A DNA stretch of 64,000 bases from Bin87 sp965208015 (GCA_965208015.1 OZ242309.1:930001-994000); one strand, 5' to 3'. Shown: positions 40,319 to 49,318, numbered from the stretch's first letter. Program-made: numbers and translations. Notes: a model not told the origin generated them from the letters alone.

Positions 40319-41503
40319 CTACTTGGCGCCGTTGCCGTTCTTGAAGTGCGGAATGACCTCCTTGCCGAACTTCTCGATGGAGGCCATCACTTTCTCATGG
40401 GGGATGGTCTCGGTCTGCATGATCAGCATGACCTGGTCGACGCCGATGTCCTCGTACATCTGGCAGGTCTTGATGCAGGACTCGGGATTGCCGGCGATGA
40501 TGACGCCGCGATCCGACAAGGTCTTGCCGTCGAGCTGGGCGATGGCAGCGCGGGCGGCGCCGGGACCGGCGTCCAGCGACAGGCCAACGTCCTGCGCCAA
40601 CTGCTGGTGTTCCTCGTCGGATTGCCGGAGCCAGCGGCTGAAGTCGGCGGACAGGTGGTCGGGAACGCCGCCCCAAGCCTCCAGCAACTCCTCGTAGGCT
40701 CCGATGCGGCCCGCGATGTAGGGCTTGTCCGGCCCGAAGAAGGTCTTCATCGACTCGGCGGCCAGTTCCTTGGCGTAGTCGTCATCGTCGTCGCAGAAGC
40801 CGTGGACGTTGTTGCCCCAGAACTCGGTGACGAACTCGCCCACCGGCTCGCAGTCCTTGAGGGCGTCGCGGTAGATTTGCACCTTCTCCTTGAGCACCTC
40901 GACCGCGTAGGACGCCGACGACAGCACGCCGATGCCCTTCTGGGCGGCCAGGCGGAAGCTGTCCTCGGACGTGCAGGCCAGGTAGAGACGCGGGTGCGGC
41001 TGCTGGAAAGGTTTGGGCAGCACGCGACGCTTGGGCACGCTCCAGTTCTCGCCCTCGTATTCGTACTCGTCCGAGGTCCAGATCTTGGGCAGCATGCTGA
41101 TGGACTCGTTCCACAGGTTGCGGGTCTCCCGGGGGTCGATGCCCAAGCCGGTCTGCTCGTAGGCGTTGGAGCGGCCTGTTCCGACCTCGATGCGGCCGTC
41201 GGTGAGCTGGTCCAGCAACGCCACGCGCTCGGCCACGCGAACGGGGTGGTGATAGGGCAGGATGCACACGCCGTAGCCAATGCGTATCTGCTTGGTGATG
41301 CGGCTCAGAGCGCCGAAGATGGCGTCCTGTGACGGCGAACCGGAGAACCCGGTCAGGAAGTGGTGCTCCACGAACCACAAGTTGTCGAACCCCATCTGGT
41401 CGGCCAACTCGCACTGTTCGAGGGTTTCCTTGTAGAGCGCGTTCCAGTCGATCTCGGTGCCCTGGAAGGGGCGCTGGCATTCGTAAAGCAAGCCGAACTG
41501 CAT
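40319..41503 (-). CDS. LLM-class flavin-dependent oxidoreductase, 394 residues
   Basis: Bacterial-luciferase-like monooxygenase. It has CAGGAG about 8 bases before ATG 41503. Family features are MGFDNLWFVEHHFL, then GTGRSNAYEQTGLG (flavin phosphate loop), RLYLACTSEDSFRLAAQKGIG split over the second half, and IAGNPESCI near the C-terminus. It is longer than the 316-residue neighbour and not closely related, so it is probably an independent member. The substrate is not deducible; oxidation or desulfonation of small organics is typical for the family. Confidence 0.85.
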   Translation of the reverse strand: MQFGLLYECQRPFQGTEIDWNALYKETLEQCELADQMGFDNLWFVEHHFLTGFSGSPSQDAIFGALSRITKQIRIGYGVCILPYHHPVRVAERVALLDQLTDGRIEVGTGRSNAYEQTGLGIDPRETRNLWNESISMLPKIWTSDEYEYEGENWSVPKRRVLPKPFQQPHPRLYLACTSEDSFRLAAQKGIGVLSSASYAVEVLKEKVQIYRDALKDCEPVGEFVTEFWGNNVHGFCDDDDDYAKELAAESMKTFFGPDKPYIAGRIGAYEELLEAWGGVPDHLSADFSRWLRQSDEEHQQLAQDVGLSLDAGPGAARAAIAQLDGKTLSDRGVIIAGNPESCIKTCQMYEDIGVDQVMLIMQTETIPHEKVMASIEKFGKEVIPHFKNGNGAK

Positions 41504-41669
41504 GGCAAATCTCCTGTGCTGAGAAGTGGCGGGGTCGCCCGCTTCTTGTCATTCGCCGCGAGGGTGGTTACGAAACCAGCCGTAGGCGCGTACCGAGTAT
41601 TGGCCGCAGTATAGCGCAATTGCTATCGGTTGGCGAACGTCGGAGGTCGCCGCGCTCGTGGCGAGCCGC

Positions 41670-42167
41670 TCAGCGGGAGGCGAGCCACTCGTTGTAATTT
41701 TCTCGCATGTATTGGAGGTGTTCCGGAATATGCACGGCGTACACGTTCAGCCAGTCGTCCAGGGTCATGTCCCCGTTTTCGGGGTGGTAACAGGTGTTGG
41801 CCCAGGTCGTTTCGGGCAGCGTCTTGATGAGGTCGTAGGTTTGCTGGCGCAGGATGCGGAACAGCTCCAACGCCTCTTCCGCGGAGCGCTCGGCATAGCC
41901 CAGGGCACTGGCCCAGCCGTTTTCATCGTAGGCCATCAGCGGCTCCCCCGGCTCCGCGATCAGGCGGCGACAACGGATGTAGCTGTTGACCTCGCTGTCG
42001 GTGATATGGACCAAGTGCTCGTGAATGCTCCAGCAGCCGTGTTCATCGCGGAAGTTCCACATTTCCTTGGGGAATTCTCGCAGTCCAGTTAGGAGGGTCT
42101 CGTAGGCTGCGCCGTAGACGGCAATCTTTGCGGAGCGTGTTGCTGGGGGCATGACTCCCTCGGCCAT
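41670..42167 (-). CDS. DinB-family protein
   Basis: A 165-residue four-helix-bundle protein of the DinB/YfiT superfamily, whose members are metal-dependent and often thiol-linked enzymes. Putative metal-site histidines are in SIHEHLVHI and VHIPEHLQYM. ATG 42167; the gene after it on the same strand is the long LLM oxidoreductase, 166 bases away. Function not established. A second DinB domain lies in the fusion at 44271. Confidence 0.8.
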   Translation of the reverse strand: MAEGVMPPATRSAKIAVYGAAYETLLTGLREFPKEMWNFRDEHGCWSIHEHLVHITDSEVNSYIRCRRLIAEPGEPLMAYDENGWASALGYAERSAEEALELFRILRQQTYDLIKTLPETTWANTCYHPENGDMTLDDWLNVYAVHIPEHLQYMRENYNEWLASR

Positions 42168-42203
42168 GTCGGATCCGGTGGCGTTCCAATATTGCCGAGA
42201 AGC

Positions 42204-42524
42204 CTACGCTCCGGGAGGACGGTAAGTTACCGTCTTGCCACAGGCCTCGTCGATTTCTTCGGGAGTTATCAACTGGACCGTCGTTATGCTGAGGGCGCCG
42301 CCGGCGCCTATGGACATCGACACCGCGGCGGCGGTCGCCGTATCGGGGAGGTCGAAGGTCATGTAAAGATCAGCGCCGCCGAGGGCGTAGTAGAAAGACT
42401 CCAAAGTCCCGCCTTGCTCACTTGCCAGGCCTTCAAAAACCTGGCGGCGCGAGGTTCCTCCCTCCTTCAACAATCCCTGGAAACCTTGGGTGGTGTAGTT
42501 CGCTTGGAAGAGATACTTGGGCAT
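42204..42524 (-). CDS. GYD-domain protein
   Basis: A 106-residue protein starting MPKYLFQANYTTQG, the typical opening of GYD/DUF family proteins (dimeric ferredoxin-like fold). It ends with the ITTVQLITPEEIDEA segment. ATG 42524 has GGGAG upstream; an upstream in-frame ATG would add 77 residues that lie over the promoter of the divergent GMC gene. No enzymatic role is known for the family. Confidence 0.8.
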   Translation of the reverse strand: MPKYLFQANYTTQGFQGLLKEGGTSRRQVFEGLASEQGGTLESFYYALGGADLYMTFDLPDTATAAAVSMSIGAGGALSITTVQLITPEEIDEACGKTVTYRPPGA

Positions 42525-42705
42525 CAGCGCGTCTCCCTCTGTATTGGGCCAGCGAATGGAGGCATTGCCTCCGAGATCGGCGGACAGTCTATCATACCGG
42601 GGCTGAGGCGACCGAGATTGGCCCGCCCCTTGCCGGCGGCGGCGATACGGGCGATAATCCGCCACAAGGAATGATCTAGGAGCGTTTACCAGGAGGTGAA
42701 ACGCC

Positions 42706-44244
42706 ATGAAGTACGACGTCATCATCATCGGCGCGGGGTCGGCCGGCTGCACCATGGCCGCCAGGCTGACGGAAGACCCTGACCGCTCGGTTCTGCTGCT
42801 CGAAGCGGGGCCGGACTACCCCGATTTTGAGCTCTACCCGGACGATCTCAAGTACGGCTACGACCAGACCGCCTCAGCGGTGAACGCGCCGCACAACTGG
42901 ACCTTCTGGGCGCAGAACCCCGGTCAGGCCAACCCTATGCCCGTGCCCCGCGGCCGGGTGGTCGGGGGGTCATCCGCCATCAACGGCCAGGTGCTCCTCC
43001 GCGGCGTCCCCGAGGACTACGACGCCTGGGCGGCCTTGGGCAACGACGAGTGGAAGTTCACCGACTGCCTGCCCTACTTCCGCAAGATGGAAACCGACGT
43101 TGACATCAGCGACGACTTCCACGGCAACACCGGCCCCATCCCCGTCCGACGCCACCGGCAAGAAGACTGGCTCCCAGCGCAGGTCGCCTTCTGGAACGCC
43201 TGCCGCGACGCCGGCCATCCCCACGACCCGGACATGAACCACCCCGAGTCGGGCGGCGTCGGCCCGGTACCCATGAACAACCCGAACGGCGTGCGCATGA
43301 GCACGTCAATCACCTACCTGCGCGAGGCCAGGCACCGCCTGAACCTGACCATCCGCCCCAATGTCACTTGCCGCCGCATCCTGTTCGATGGCAAGAAGGC
43401 CGTGGGCGTCGAAGTGGAGAGCGGCGGTGAGGTCTTCACCGTCGAAGCCAACGACATCATCCTCAGCTCCGGCGCCATCGCTTCGCCCCAGTTGCTCTTG
43501 CTGTCGGGCGTCGGTCCGGCCGATCACTTGCGGGAGATGGGCATCCCAGTGGTGCATGAACTGCCGGGCGTCGGCCAGAACCTGCGCGACCATCCCAACA
43601 TCCGCGTGCCGGTCAAGGTGAAGGACGACTTTCCCCTGGACCCATCGGCCCCCCGAACTCAGGTGTGCCTCCGCTACACTGCCACCGATAGCCACCTGCG
43701 CAACGACATTCAGATCATGCAATCGTCCTTCTCGTCGCCCATCGCCGGTGACCCCCTGGAGGCCGAGGGCATTCGCTTCACCTGCATCCTGGAATTGGCA
43801 ATCGGTTCCGGTCACCTGCAACTGGCCAGCACCGACCCGCACGATCAGCCGGCGTTGAACTACAACTACTTCCAGGAAGAGTTTGACCTTTCACGGATGC
43901 GCGAGGCGGTCCGGGTGTGTGTAAACCTGCTGGAAAGCGACCACTACAAGGACGTCGCTGACGAATTGCTGGACCCGTTGCCGGCAGATCTGGAGAGCGA
44001 TGAGACGCTGAACGACTGGCTGAAGCGGGTCGTCAGCACCTCCCAGCACATCTCCGGCACCTGCAAGATTGGGGCGGCCGACGATCCGATGGCCGTGGTC
44101 GACCAGCACTGCCGGGTGCACGGCATGGAGAACCTCCATGTCGCCGACGCCTCGGTGATGCCCGACTGCATCCGCGCCAACACCAATTGCACCACGATCA
44201 TGATCGCCGAGCGCAAGTCCGACTGGTTCCGCGCCGGCGAATAA
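42706..44244 (+). CDS. GMC-family FAD oxidoreductase (choline dehydrogenase-like), second copy
   Basis: A 512-residue paralogue of the enzyme at 16734. ATG 42706 has a strong AGGAGG 10 bases upstream. Marks: YDVIIIGAGSAGC (FAD), PRGRVVGGSSAINGQ, LSSGAIASPQLLLLSGVG, the catalytic His in STSQHISGTCKIG and RANTNCTT at the partner position. It leads a short unit with the glutaredoxin-DinB selenoprotein (26 bases away) and PAC2 genes. Confidence 0.92.
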   Translation: MKYDVIIIGAGSAGCTMAARLTEDPDRSVLLLEAGPDYPDFELYPDDLKYGYDQTASAVNAPHNWTFWAQNPGQANPMPVPRGRVVGGSSAINGQVLLRGVPEDYDAWAALGNDEWKFTDCLPYFRKMETDVDISDDFHGNTGPIPVRRHRQEDWLPAQVAFWNACRDAGHPHDPDMNHPESGGVGPVPMNNPNGVRMSTSITYLREARHRLNLTIRPNVTCRRILFDGKKAVGVEVESGGEVFTVEANDIILSSGAIASPQLLLLSGVGPADHLREMGIPVVHELPGVGQNLRDHPNIRVPVKVKDDFPLDPSAPRTQVCLRYTATDSHLRNDIQIMQSSFSSPIAGDPLEAEGIRFTCILELAIGSGHLQLASTDPHDQPALNYNYFQEEFDLSRMREAVRVCVNLLESDHYKDVADELLDPLPADLESDETLNDWLKRVVSTSQHISGTCKIGAADDPMAVVDQHCRVHGMENLHVADASVMPDCIRANTNCTTIMIAERKSDWFRAGE

Positions 44245-44270
44245 GCTCGATCCAACCAGGAGAAATTCCG

Positions 44271-45050
44271 ATGACCACCACCACGCGAGAAGTGCACGTA
44301 TACACCAACCCCGGTTGATTCAGCTGCCGGACGCTGGAAGAATTTCTGGCGACCAACGGTGTTCAGTATGAACACCACGACCTGCTGACCGATGAGGCCG
44401 CCCGCGAGGACCTGAAATCCAGAGGCGTCCTGTCCGCTCCCGTCACCATCATTGACGGTACGGAAGTAATCATCGGGTACTACCCCAAGAAGCTGATCCC
44501 GGCGCTGGGCCTGGACGATGCCCCCATCGACCTGTCGGGCAAGACGGCCTGGCTGGCCGACAAGTACCAACGGATATTGAAGGCGGCAGCGCGAGCGACG
44601 TGCGAGCTTTCGGAAGAGCAGCTTGCTCAGCCGGTGCAGTGGCGACCGGAAATGCTGCGGGACACCCTGCTGCACATCGTTTCGTTTCCCGAGTTGGCCT
44701 ACACCAGCCGGACGCGTGGTTCGATGAACACCGATGACATGCGGGCCTGTAAGGAGAGCGTGGCTCACCTGACCAAGCCCGATGACATCGCATCTTACGC
44801 GCTCAAGGTGGCGGACGATATCACTGAGTTTCTCCACAGCGGCGACACTGAAGGGTTCGACCGGGTGGTGCCCGCCCACTATGGCGGCGAGGTCACCGTC
44901 CTGGAATTGCTCAACATAATCCTGAGCCACAGCACCCATCATCTCAAGCAGGTGTACTGGTTCATGGACGACCAACTGGACCAGCCGCCGAAGGCCCCGG
45001 CCTCCGAAGAGGACATGGATGGTATCTTCACACCGGCCCAGCTGATCTAG
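44271..45050 (+). CDS. Predicted selenoprotein: glutaredoxin (UxxC) fused to DinB domain
   Basis: Read through one in-frame TGA (44316-44318) this is a 259-residue protein. Residues 1-85 are a glutaredoxin/NrdH-type domain: VHVYTNPG, then the TGA at residue 16, then Phe-Ser-Cys19, giving U-F-S-C in place of the redox CxxC. The domain continues RTLEEFLATNGVQYEHHDL, the cis-Pro segment LSAPVTIIDG, and GYYPKKL. Residues about 100-259 are a DinB bundle (LLHIVSFPEL, ILSHSTHHLKQVYW). AGGAG lies before ATG 44271. A SECIS-like hairpin follows the TGA. The alternative is a Cys-to-stop mutation; its exact place at the catalytic residue argues for selenocysteine. Confidence 0.8.
44332..44351 (+). promoter_or_regulatory. 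Putative bacterial SECIS hairpin
   Basis: An 8-base-pair stem (CGCTGGAA / TTCTGGCG, two G-U wobbles) is capped by the tetraloop GAAT. It has a G at the first loop position, and 21 bases separate the TGA from the loop. This matches what is known of bacterial SECIS elements (stem within the coding region, apical G, loop about 16-37 bases after UGA). Folding was done by eye. Confidence 0.6.
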
Positions 45051-45071
45051 CATCGGCGCGAGGACAGAGTC

Positions 45072-46043
45072 ATGGCCGATCCTCTCATCGCCCTCGACGA
45101 AACGCCGCAGACGCGGGTGCTAATCGCCGGCTGGCGGCGACAATGGTCCGACGGCGGCAACATCTCCAGTGGTATGCCCCGCTGGCTTATCGACAAGCTG
45201 TCGGCGAGACGCATCGGCCAGATGACCGAAGAGATCTCCAGGATGTGCTTTCCCTTCCAGATTGCGGGCACCCACGATCTGTACCGGCCAAGGGCTGCTT
45301 TCGACGACGGTCTCCCCAGCCGTCCCATGCGATGGGACAACGGGTTCTGGGATGCCGGAGACGGTGTGGTCATCTTCTTGGGGGTCGAACCCTGGTATCG
45401 GATTGACCTCTACGGAGACGCCTTTTTCGAGGCCGCGGCGGCATTGGGAAATCCGAAGATTGCCGCTGTCGAGGGTTACAACGGTCCGGCGCCGCCCGAG
45501 TTGGAACGCCGGGTGTCGTGCGTGTACAGCAAGGCGTCGATGGTTGACGAGTTGCGCCAGCACGGAATGCTCTTCTCCAGCTATGGTTCCCAGCAACGGC
45601 AGGGGCCCACAGTGGGCATGGCGCTGGTCAGCATCGCCCACTACCAGCATCCGGACGTGGAGATGGTGCGGGTCGGCGCCATGGCGCCCATGTTCCCCTT
45701 CAGCGGAGGCAGTGGGGGTCAATTGGGCATTACCACCGACCATCGGGCTTTCTACGACATCATGCGCCGGCTGCGGGCCCTGTATTCATTGGACATCGAT
45801 CTCTCCGACCTGAGACCCCGGTACGAAGAAGAGGCAACCCGCCTCCTGGAGTCGCTGGACCGGGTAGCCCAGCGCAACGACGAGGCGCGACGGTACATCG
45901 ACCGGGTGCGCAATGACTACCAGTTCCAGCCCTTTGAGGAGCCGGTCGAACTCGACCCAAGCATCGAAGGCACCCTGGCCGACATCCTGGGGCAGTTCGA
46001 TCTGCCTGGGGACGATGATGACAATCTGGCTGGGGCGCGCTGA
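45072..46043 (+). CDS. PAC2-family protein
   Basis: A 323-residue protein of the PAC2 (proteasome assembly chaperone 2-like) superfamily, recognised by LIAGWRR, VIFLGVEPWYRIDLYGDAF, then VAVEGYNGPAPPE-like IAAVEGYNG and the C-terminal DLRPRYEEEATRLLESL with an acidic tail. Bacterial members have no settled role. It is 21 bases after the selenoprotein gene and so probably in the same transcript. No proteasome gene is in the window. Confidence 0.75.
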   Translation: MADPLIALDETPQTRVLIAGWRRQWSDGGNISSGMPRWLIDKLSARRIGQMTEEISRMCFPFQIAGTHDLYRPRAAFDDGLPSRPMRWDNGFWDAGDGVVIFLGVEPWYRIDLYGDAFFEAAAALGNPKIAAVEGYNGPAPPELERRVSCVYSKASMVDELRQHGMLFSSYGSQQRQGPTVGMALVSIAHYQHPDVEMVRVGAMAPMFPFSGGSGGQLGITTDHRAFYDIMRRLRALYSLDIDLSDLRPRYEEEATRLLESLDRVAQRNDEARRYIDRVRNDYQFQPFEEPVELDPSIEGTLADILGQFDLPGDDDDNLAGAR

Positions 46044-46073
46044 TTCGGATCCCGGGCACGCCAAGGTTCAAAA

Positions 46074-46096
46074 GGGGCGGGTTTGCGACCCGCCCC
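46074..46096 (+). terminator. GGGGCGG hairpin after the PAC2 gene
   Basis: A perfect 9-base stem (GGGGCGGGT / ACCCGCCCC, loop TTGCG) lies 30 bases after the stop. It has no clear U-tract. It lies between converging genes and next to a repeat unit. Confidence 0.5.
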
Positions 46097-46101
46097 GATG
46101 T

Positions 46102-46133
46102 GATTCTGGATTCCGGCTTTCGCCGGAATGACG
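46102..46133. repeat. Single GTCATTCC/GGAATCCAG repeat unit (reverse orientation)
   Basis: Begins GATTCTGGATTCCGG and ends CCGGAATGACG, matching the inverted half of the paired units elsewhere. It lies between the PAC2 and VOC gene ends. Confidence 0.7.
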
Positions 46134-46146
46134 AGAGAGAAAGTGT

Positions 46147-46596
46147 TTAGTCGATGACCAGCACCGTGTTCTCCCGGCCCTCGCGGCGCATTTCGGCCAG
46201 ACCCTCTTCGGCGGTATCGAACTTGTCGTAGTAGAACTCGATGCCGTTGCCGTCCGGGTCCTCGAAGTACACGCTTCCGGTCATGCCGTGGTCGGTGGTG
46301 CGGTCGACCTTCACGTCGTGCTCCAGAAGGGTGTGATACAGGTCGCGCAGGGAGTCGAAGTCTTCCACCTGCACGGCAAAGTGGTTGAGGCCGACGTGGC
46401 CCTTGCCCACCGCCGGCGAGTCCTCGGACGCCTGGAACAGGGCCAGGTCGTGGTGGATCTCGCCGCAGGTCAGGAAGGTGGCGGTGGGTCGCTGCACCGC
46501 GATCTCGAAACCGAGGATCTCGGTATAGAACTTGGTGGACGCTGCCACGTCGGAGACGTTGATGACGAGATGACCAACTTGCTTGGGCTTTACCAT
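46147..46596 (-). CDS. VOC-family protein (glyoxalase/extradiol dioxygenase-like)
   Basis: A 149-residue vicinal oxygen chelate protein. Putative metal ligands are His in GHLVINV, His in GLNHFAVQV and Glu in NGIEFYYD. ATG 46596 has AGGAG upstream (AGGAGTTCAAA); an upstream in-frame start would add 30 residues. It could be a ring-cleaving dioxygenase or glyoxalase-like enzyme; the sequence does not decide. Confidence 0.85.
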   Translation of the reverse strand: MVKPKQVGHLVINVSDVAASTKFYTEILGFEIAVQRPTATFLTCGEIHHDLALFQASEDSPAVGKGHVGLNHFAVQVEDFDSLRDLYHTLLEHDVKVDRTTDHGMTGSVYFEDPDGNGIEFYYDKFDTAEEGLAEMRREGRENTVLVID

Positions 46597-46689
46597 TTTG
46601 AACTCCTTTGTGGTGGATATGGGCACCTGTTGGCGCAGAATATACGACAGTTGTCGTCGGCGGGCAAGACGCGGCGGATTTCGCAAAAT

Positions 46690-47001
46690 CTAATCGGCGC
46701 TAACTTCCTCGGGGGTGAGAATGACCTGCCCGGTGTCCCGGTCGTGGCGGTGGCGCAGCATCAACTCCAGCCGACCCTTAATCTCGCCGACTTCACCCAC
46801 CAAGGTCATAACGGTCTGTTCCAGATTGGCGACGCGCCCGGTCATCTCATCGAGTCGTCGATTGATGCCCCTCACGTCGCCCTTCAGCTCACCGATGCTG
46901 CCACCTTGCCGCCACAGGGCGACGACTATTGCTACCTGCAACAGGGCAATGAAGCCAAGAAAAGCGTACAGGATGTAATCAGCTGTAGTGACCGTTTCCA
47001 T
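46690..47001 (-). CDS. Small membrane-anchored coiled-coil protein
   Basis: A 103-residue protein with an N-terminal membrane helix (about residues 8-26, ILYAFLGFIALLQVAIVVAL) and then a heptad-like stretch (about 30-80) of alternating charged and aliphatic residues, suggesting a coiled coil. The C-terminus is soluble (GQVILTPEEVSAD). No family recognised. It lies 80 bases after the MFS gene on the same strand. Confidence 0.65.
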   Translation of the reverse strand: METVTTADYILYAFLGFIALLQVAIVVALWRQGGSIGELKGDVRGINRRLDEMTGRVANLEQTVMTLVGEVGEIKGRLELMLRHRHDRDTGQVILTPEEVSAD

Positions 47002-47081
47002 ATTGTGAACCTCAGCATATGATGCCGGCAACAGTATGGCATGACCGTGCTGGAACGGACAACCGCAACTGATCGCTCCCG

Positions 47082-48317
47082 TCAGATCTCGTTCATCCGC
47101 CGCACCATGGGCCGATACATCCAGCCGGCCAGCGAAATCACCAGCAGAACGACGGCCCCGCTGGTGATCGCGACAGACCAACCGTACAGCTGCGCCAGCC
47201 AGGTCAGTGGCCAAGCGCCCAGGAAGTGGAAAACTGGCGCAAGTTGCATCATCGCCATCATCCGGCCGCGCATATCCGGAGCCGTCGTCAGTTGCATCAT
47301 CGAACTAGACACCGGCCAGAAACCTCCGATGCTGGTCGATCCGACCAATGCAACCAGCATACACGCGGCCCAGAACCACTGCGACCAGGCCATGGCGATC
47401 AGCCCGACGCAGCAGATCACGAGCTGCAAGTACATCAAGAGGCCCTTGTTTTTGGTGTCCCCCCAACTGGCAACCACCATGGATCCCATGAATGCTCCGG
47501 CGCCCCGGAACACCATGAACACCCCGGTCTGGAACTGGTTCACGCGCAGGAATTCGGTGGTGAACGCGGGCACGACCTGCATGTAGGCCATGCCGAAAAA
47601 GCCAAAGGTAGCGGACAAGAAGATCAGCACCGCCGCCATGGGAGTGCGAATGGCGTGGGCAACACCGCCCACGAAGTCGCTGATGGGGGAGGAGTTCCGC
47701 CGCGTGATAGCGGTAGGCCGCGTCACCATCATCAGGAACGCGACCCCCATTAGATAGCTGACGCCGTTGATCATGATGCCGGCCCAGGTGTCGATGTACT
47801 GGATGGCCCAGCCGCCGACCAGGGGGCCCGTCATGTTGCCGATCTGGCCGATGGACGTGTGCAGCGCCACCGCGTTCATCATATCTTCGCGGGGAACCAG
47901 GTCCGCCGCGAGCGCGAACCGGGCGGGCATCTGCACGGCCATCAGGCCGCCCAGGATGAACACAACGGCGTACACGTGCCAGATCTGGGCCAGGCCGGTC
48001 AGCGCCAAAAAGGCTAGAGTCAGCGTCACGACGGCGTTGCCCAGGACGCAGCAGATCAGGAACAGTTTCCTGTCAACCCGGTCGGCGAGTACGCCACCCA
48101 CGAAGGTGAAGACCAGGTTAGAAACGCCGAAGAGGCTGACCGCCAGACCCAGCGCAGTCTTCTCACCGCCGAGGTCAATGATCAGGAAGCCGATGCCGAG
48201 GAACTGGATCCCCTGCCCGAAGGACTGCACCCCGATATTCAGAAAGAACCACCGGAAGTCCCGGTGGCGGAGAGCGGAAAACGCGCGCAGCCGTCCGGCG
48301 ACGGCAACGGAGGCCAT
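47082..48317 (-). CDS. MFS transporter (EntS/MFS_3-like efflux)
   Basis: A 411-residue carrier with 12 helices and a start typical of the MFS_3 (enterobactin exporter-like) group (ALRHRDFRWFFLN). The loop motif GVLADRVDRK stands between helices 2 and 3, and PARFALAADLVP follows. It probably exports a small molecule. It starts 3 bases after the haloacid dehalogenase gene on the same strand. Confidence 0.85.
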   Translation of the reverse strand: MASVAVAGRLRAFSALRHRDFRWFFLNIGVQSFGQGIQFLGIGFLIIDLGGEKTALGLAVSLFGVSNLVFTFVGGVLADRVDRKLFLICCVLGNAVVTLTLAFLALTGLAQIWHVYAVVFILGGLMAVQMPARFALAADLVPREDMMNAVALHTSIGQIGNMTGPLVGGWAIQYIDTWAGIMINGVSYLMGVAFLMMVTRPTAITRRNSSPISDFVGGVAHAIRTPMAAVLIFLSATFGFFGMAYMQVVPAFTTEFLRVNQFQTGVFMVFRGAGAFMGSMVVASWGDTKNKGLLMYLQLVICCVGLIAMAWSQWFWAACMLVALVGSTSIGGFWPVSSSMMQLTTAPDMRGRMMAMMQLAPVFHFLGAWPLTWLAQLYGWSVAITSGAVVLLVISLAGWMYRPMVRRMNEI

Positions 48318-48320
48318 GGG

Positions 48321-49058
48321 CTACTGCCCGCCAACCTCAGACTTGGCAGGCGATAGCAGCCGGTCCACCAACTCGTGAAAGTCCGCTACCTCGAAATCAG
48401 GAAGGTAAACCGATTCCTCATTGGGTAGGTTGTAGCGGTTTACATAACCGGCCCGGAACCCAGACGCCCGCGCTCCGGTGACGTCAAAGGAATGGGAGGA
48501 GATCATCATGATCTCGCCGGGCGCTTTGTCAAGGATGCGGCTCGCCGTCCGGTACACGGCCGGGTGGGGCTTGAAAACGCCGGCCTTCTCCACCGAAATT
48601 ACCTGATCGAAAGGGATCCCAACGTTGTTCGTCGCCATGCGCTCCAGGTAAGACTGCTCACCGTTAGACAGCACCACCAGGCCAAATTTCTTGCTGTCTA
48701 CCAGCCGGCGCAAGCCCTGCACCGCGTCGTCAAAGGGCCACAGGTCTTCGTATACGGCCATGAACCGGTCCACGTCCGAGTGGTCGAACTCCACACCATG
48801 CAGACGCAGGCAATAGACGAAGGAGCGCCGGCAGGTCTCCAGATAGCCGCTGTGGCCCAGCATGTACAGGTTGTCCTGGTACTGCTCGATGCGCTGACGC
48901 CCGCGCCAGTCGTCCCAGAACTCGCCCGCGGTAACCGTGGAGCCGTGCTCCGCCAGGAAGCGACCGGCCGGCTCGGACAGACTTCCGCCCAGATCAAGCA
49001 CGGTTCCGAAGATATCGAAGACCAGCGTGTTGACCTGGGCGATTGGATTGTCGGTCAT
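48321..49058 (-). CDS. Haloacid dehalogenase type II (2-haloacid dehalogenase-like)
   Basis: A 245-residue HAD-superfamily hydrolase. The nucleophile is Asp15 in LVFDIFGTVLD. Motif II is VVLSNGEQSY, motif III is Lys in VEKAGVFKPHP, and the C-terminal SSHSFDVTGARASGF fits the type II dehalogenase branch. ATG 49058 is preferred to an in-frame TTG 15 bases upstream, with GAGG about 9 bases before it. It likely hydrolyses a halogenated or related small acid. Confidence 0.85.
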   Translation of the reverse strand: MTDNPIAQVNTLVFDIFGTVLDLGGSLSEPAGRFLAEHGSTVTAGEFWDDWRGRQRIEQYQDNLYMLGHSGYLETCRRSFVYCLRLHGVEFDHSDVDRFMAVYEDLWPFDDAVQGLRRLVDSKKFGLVVLSNGEQSYLERMATNNVGIPFDQVISVEKAGVFKPHPAVYRTASRILDKAPGEIMMISSHSFDVTGARASGFRAGYVNRYNLPNEESVYLPDFEVADFHELVDRLLSPAKSEVGGQ

Positions 49059-49078
49059 ATCGGAAGACCTCAATGGGT

Positions 49079-49318
49079 TCAGGCAGGCTTGATGTTTTCG
49101 ATGTTGGTCTGGTCAATGTTGATCTGGCGCTTAACGCTGTCAAAGTAGACGATAAGCCAGGTCGCCGGACCGATCGTCCGCTTTTCCCGGACTTCGCCCA
49201 CGTCTCCCGTGGTTATACTGCGCACCGATGAACCCACTGGGGAGGCCATCACCTCGCGGACTTCGAAATCGGCGACGGCTTCGACTTTCATGCCCTTTTC
49301 ATACAGATCAAAACTCAT
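49079..49318 (-). CDS. Small protein of unknown function, SH3-like barrel pattern
   Basis: 79 residues starting MSFDLYEKGMKVEAVADFEV; the ATG at 49318 follows AGGAGG by 7 bases, a strong ribosome site. It has alternating beta-strand pattern and a GDVGEV turn near the middle, then ATWLIVYF, as in small SH3-like barrels. No family recognised. Twenty bases from the dehalogenase on the same strand. Confidence 0.65.
   Translation of the reverse strand: MSFDLYEKGMKVEAVADFEVREVMASPVGSSVRSITTGDVGEVREKRTIGPATWLIVYFDSVKRQINIDQTNIENIKPA

Noticed and set aside
44577..45050. Independent DinB gene starting at TTG 44577
   Set aside because: It has no ribosome site, and the frame is open upstream through a well-conserved glutaredoxin domain up to the TGA; a single fused gene explains more.
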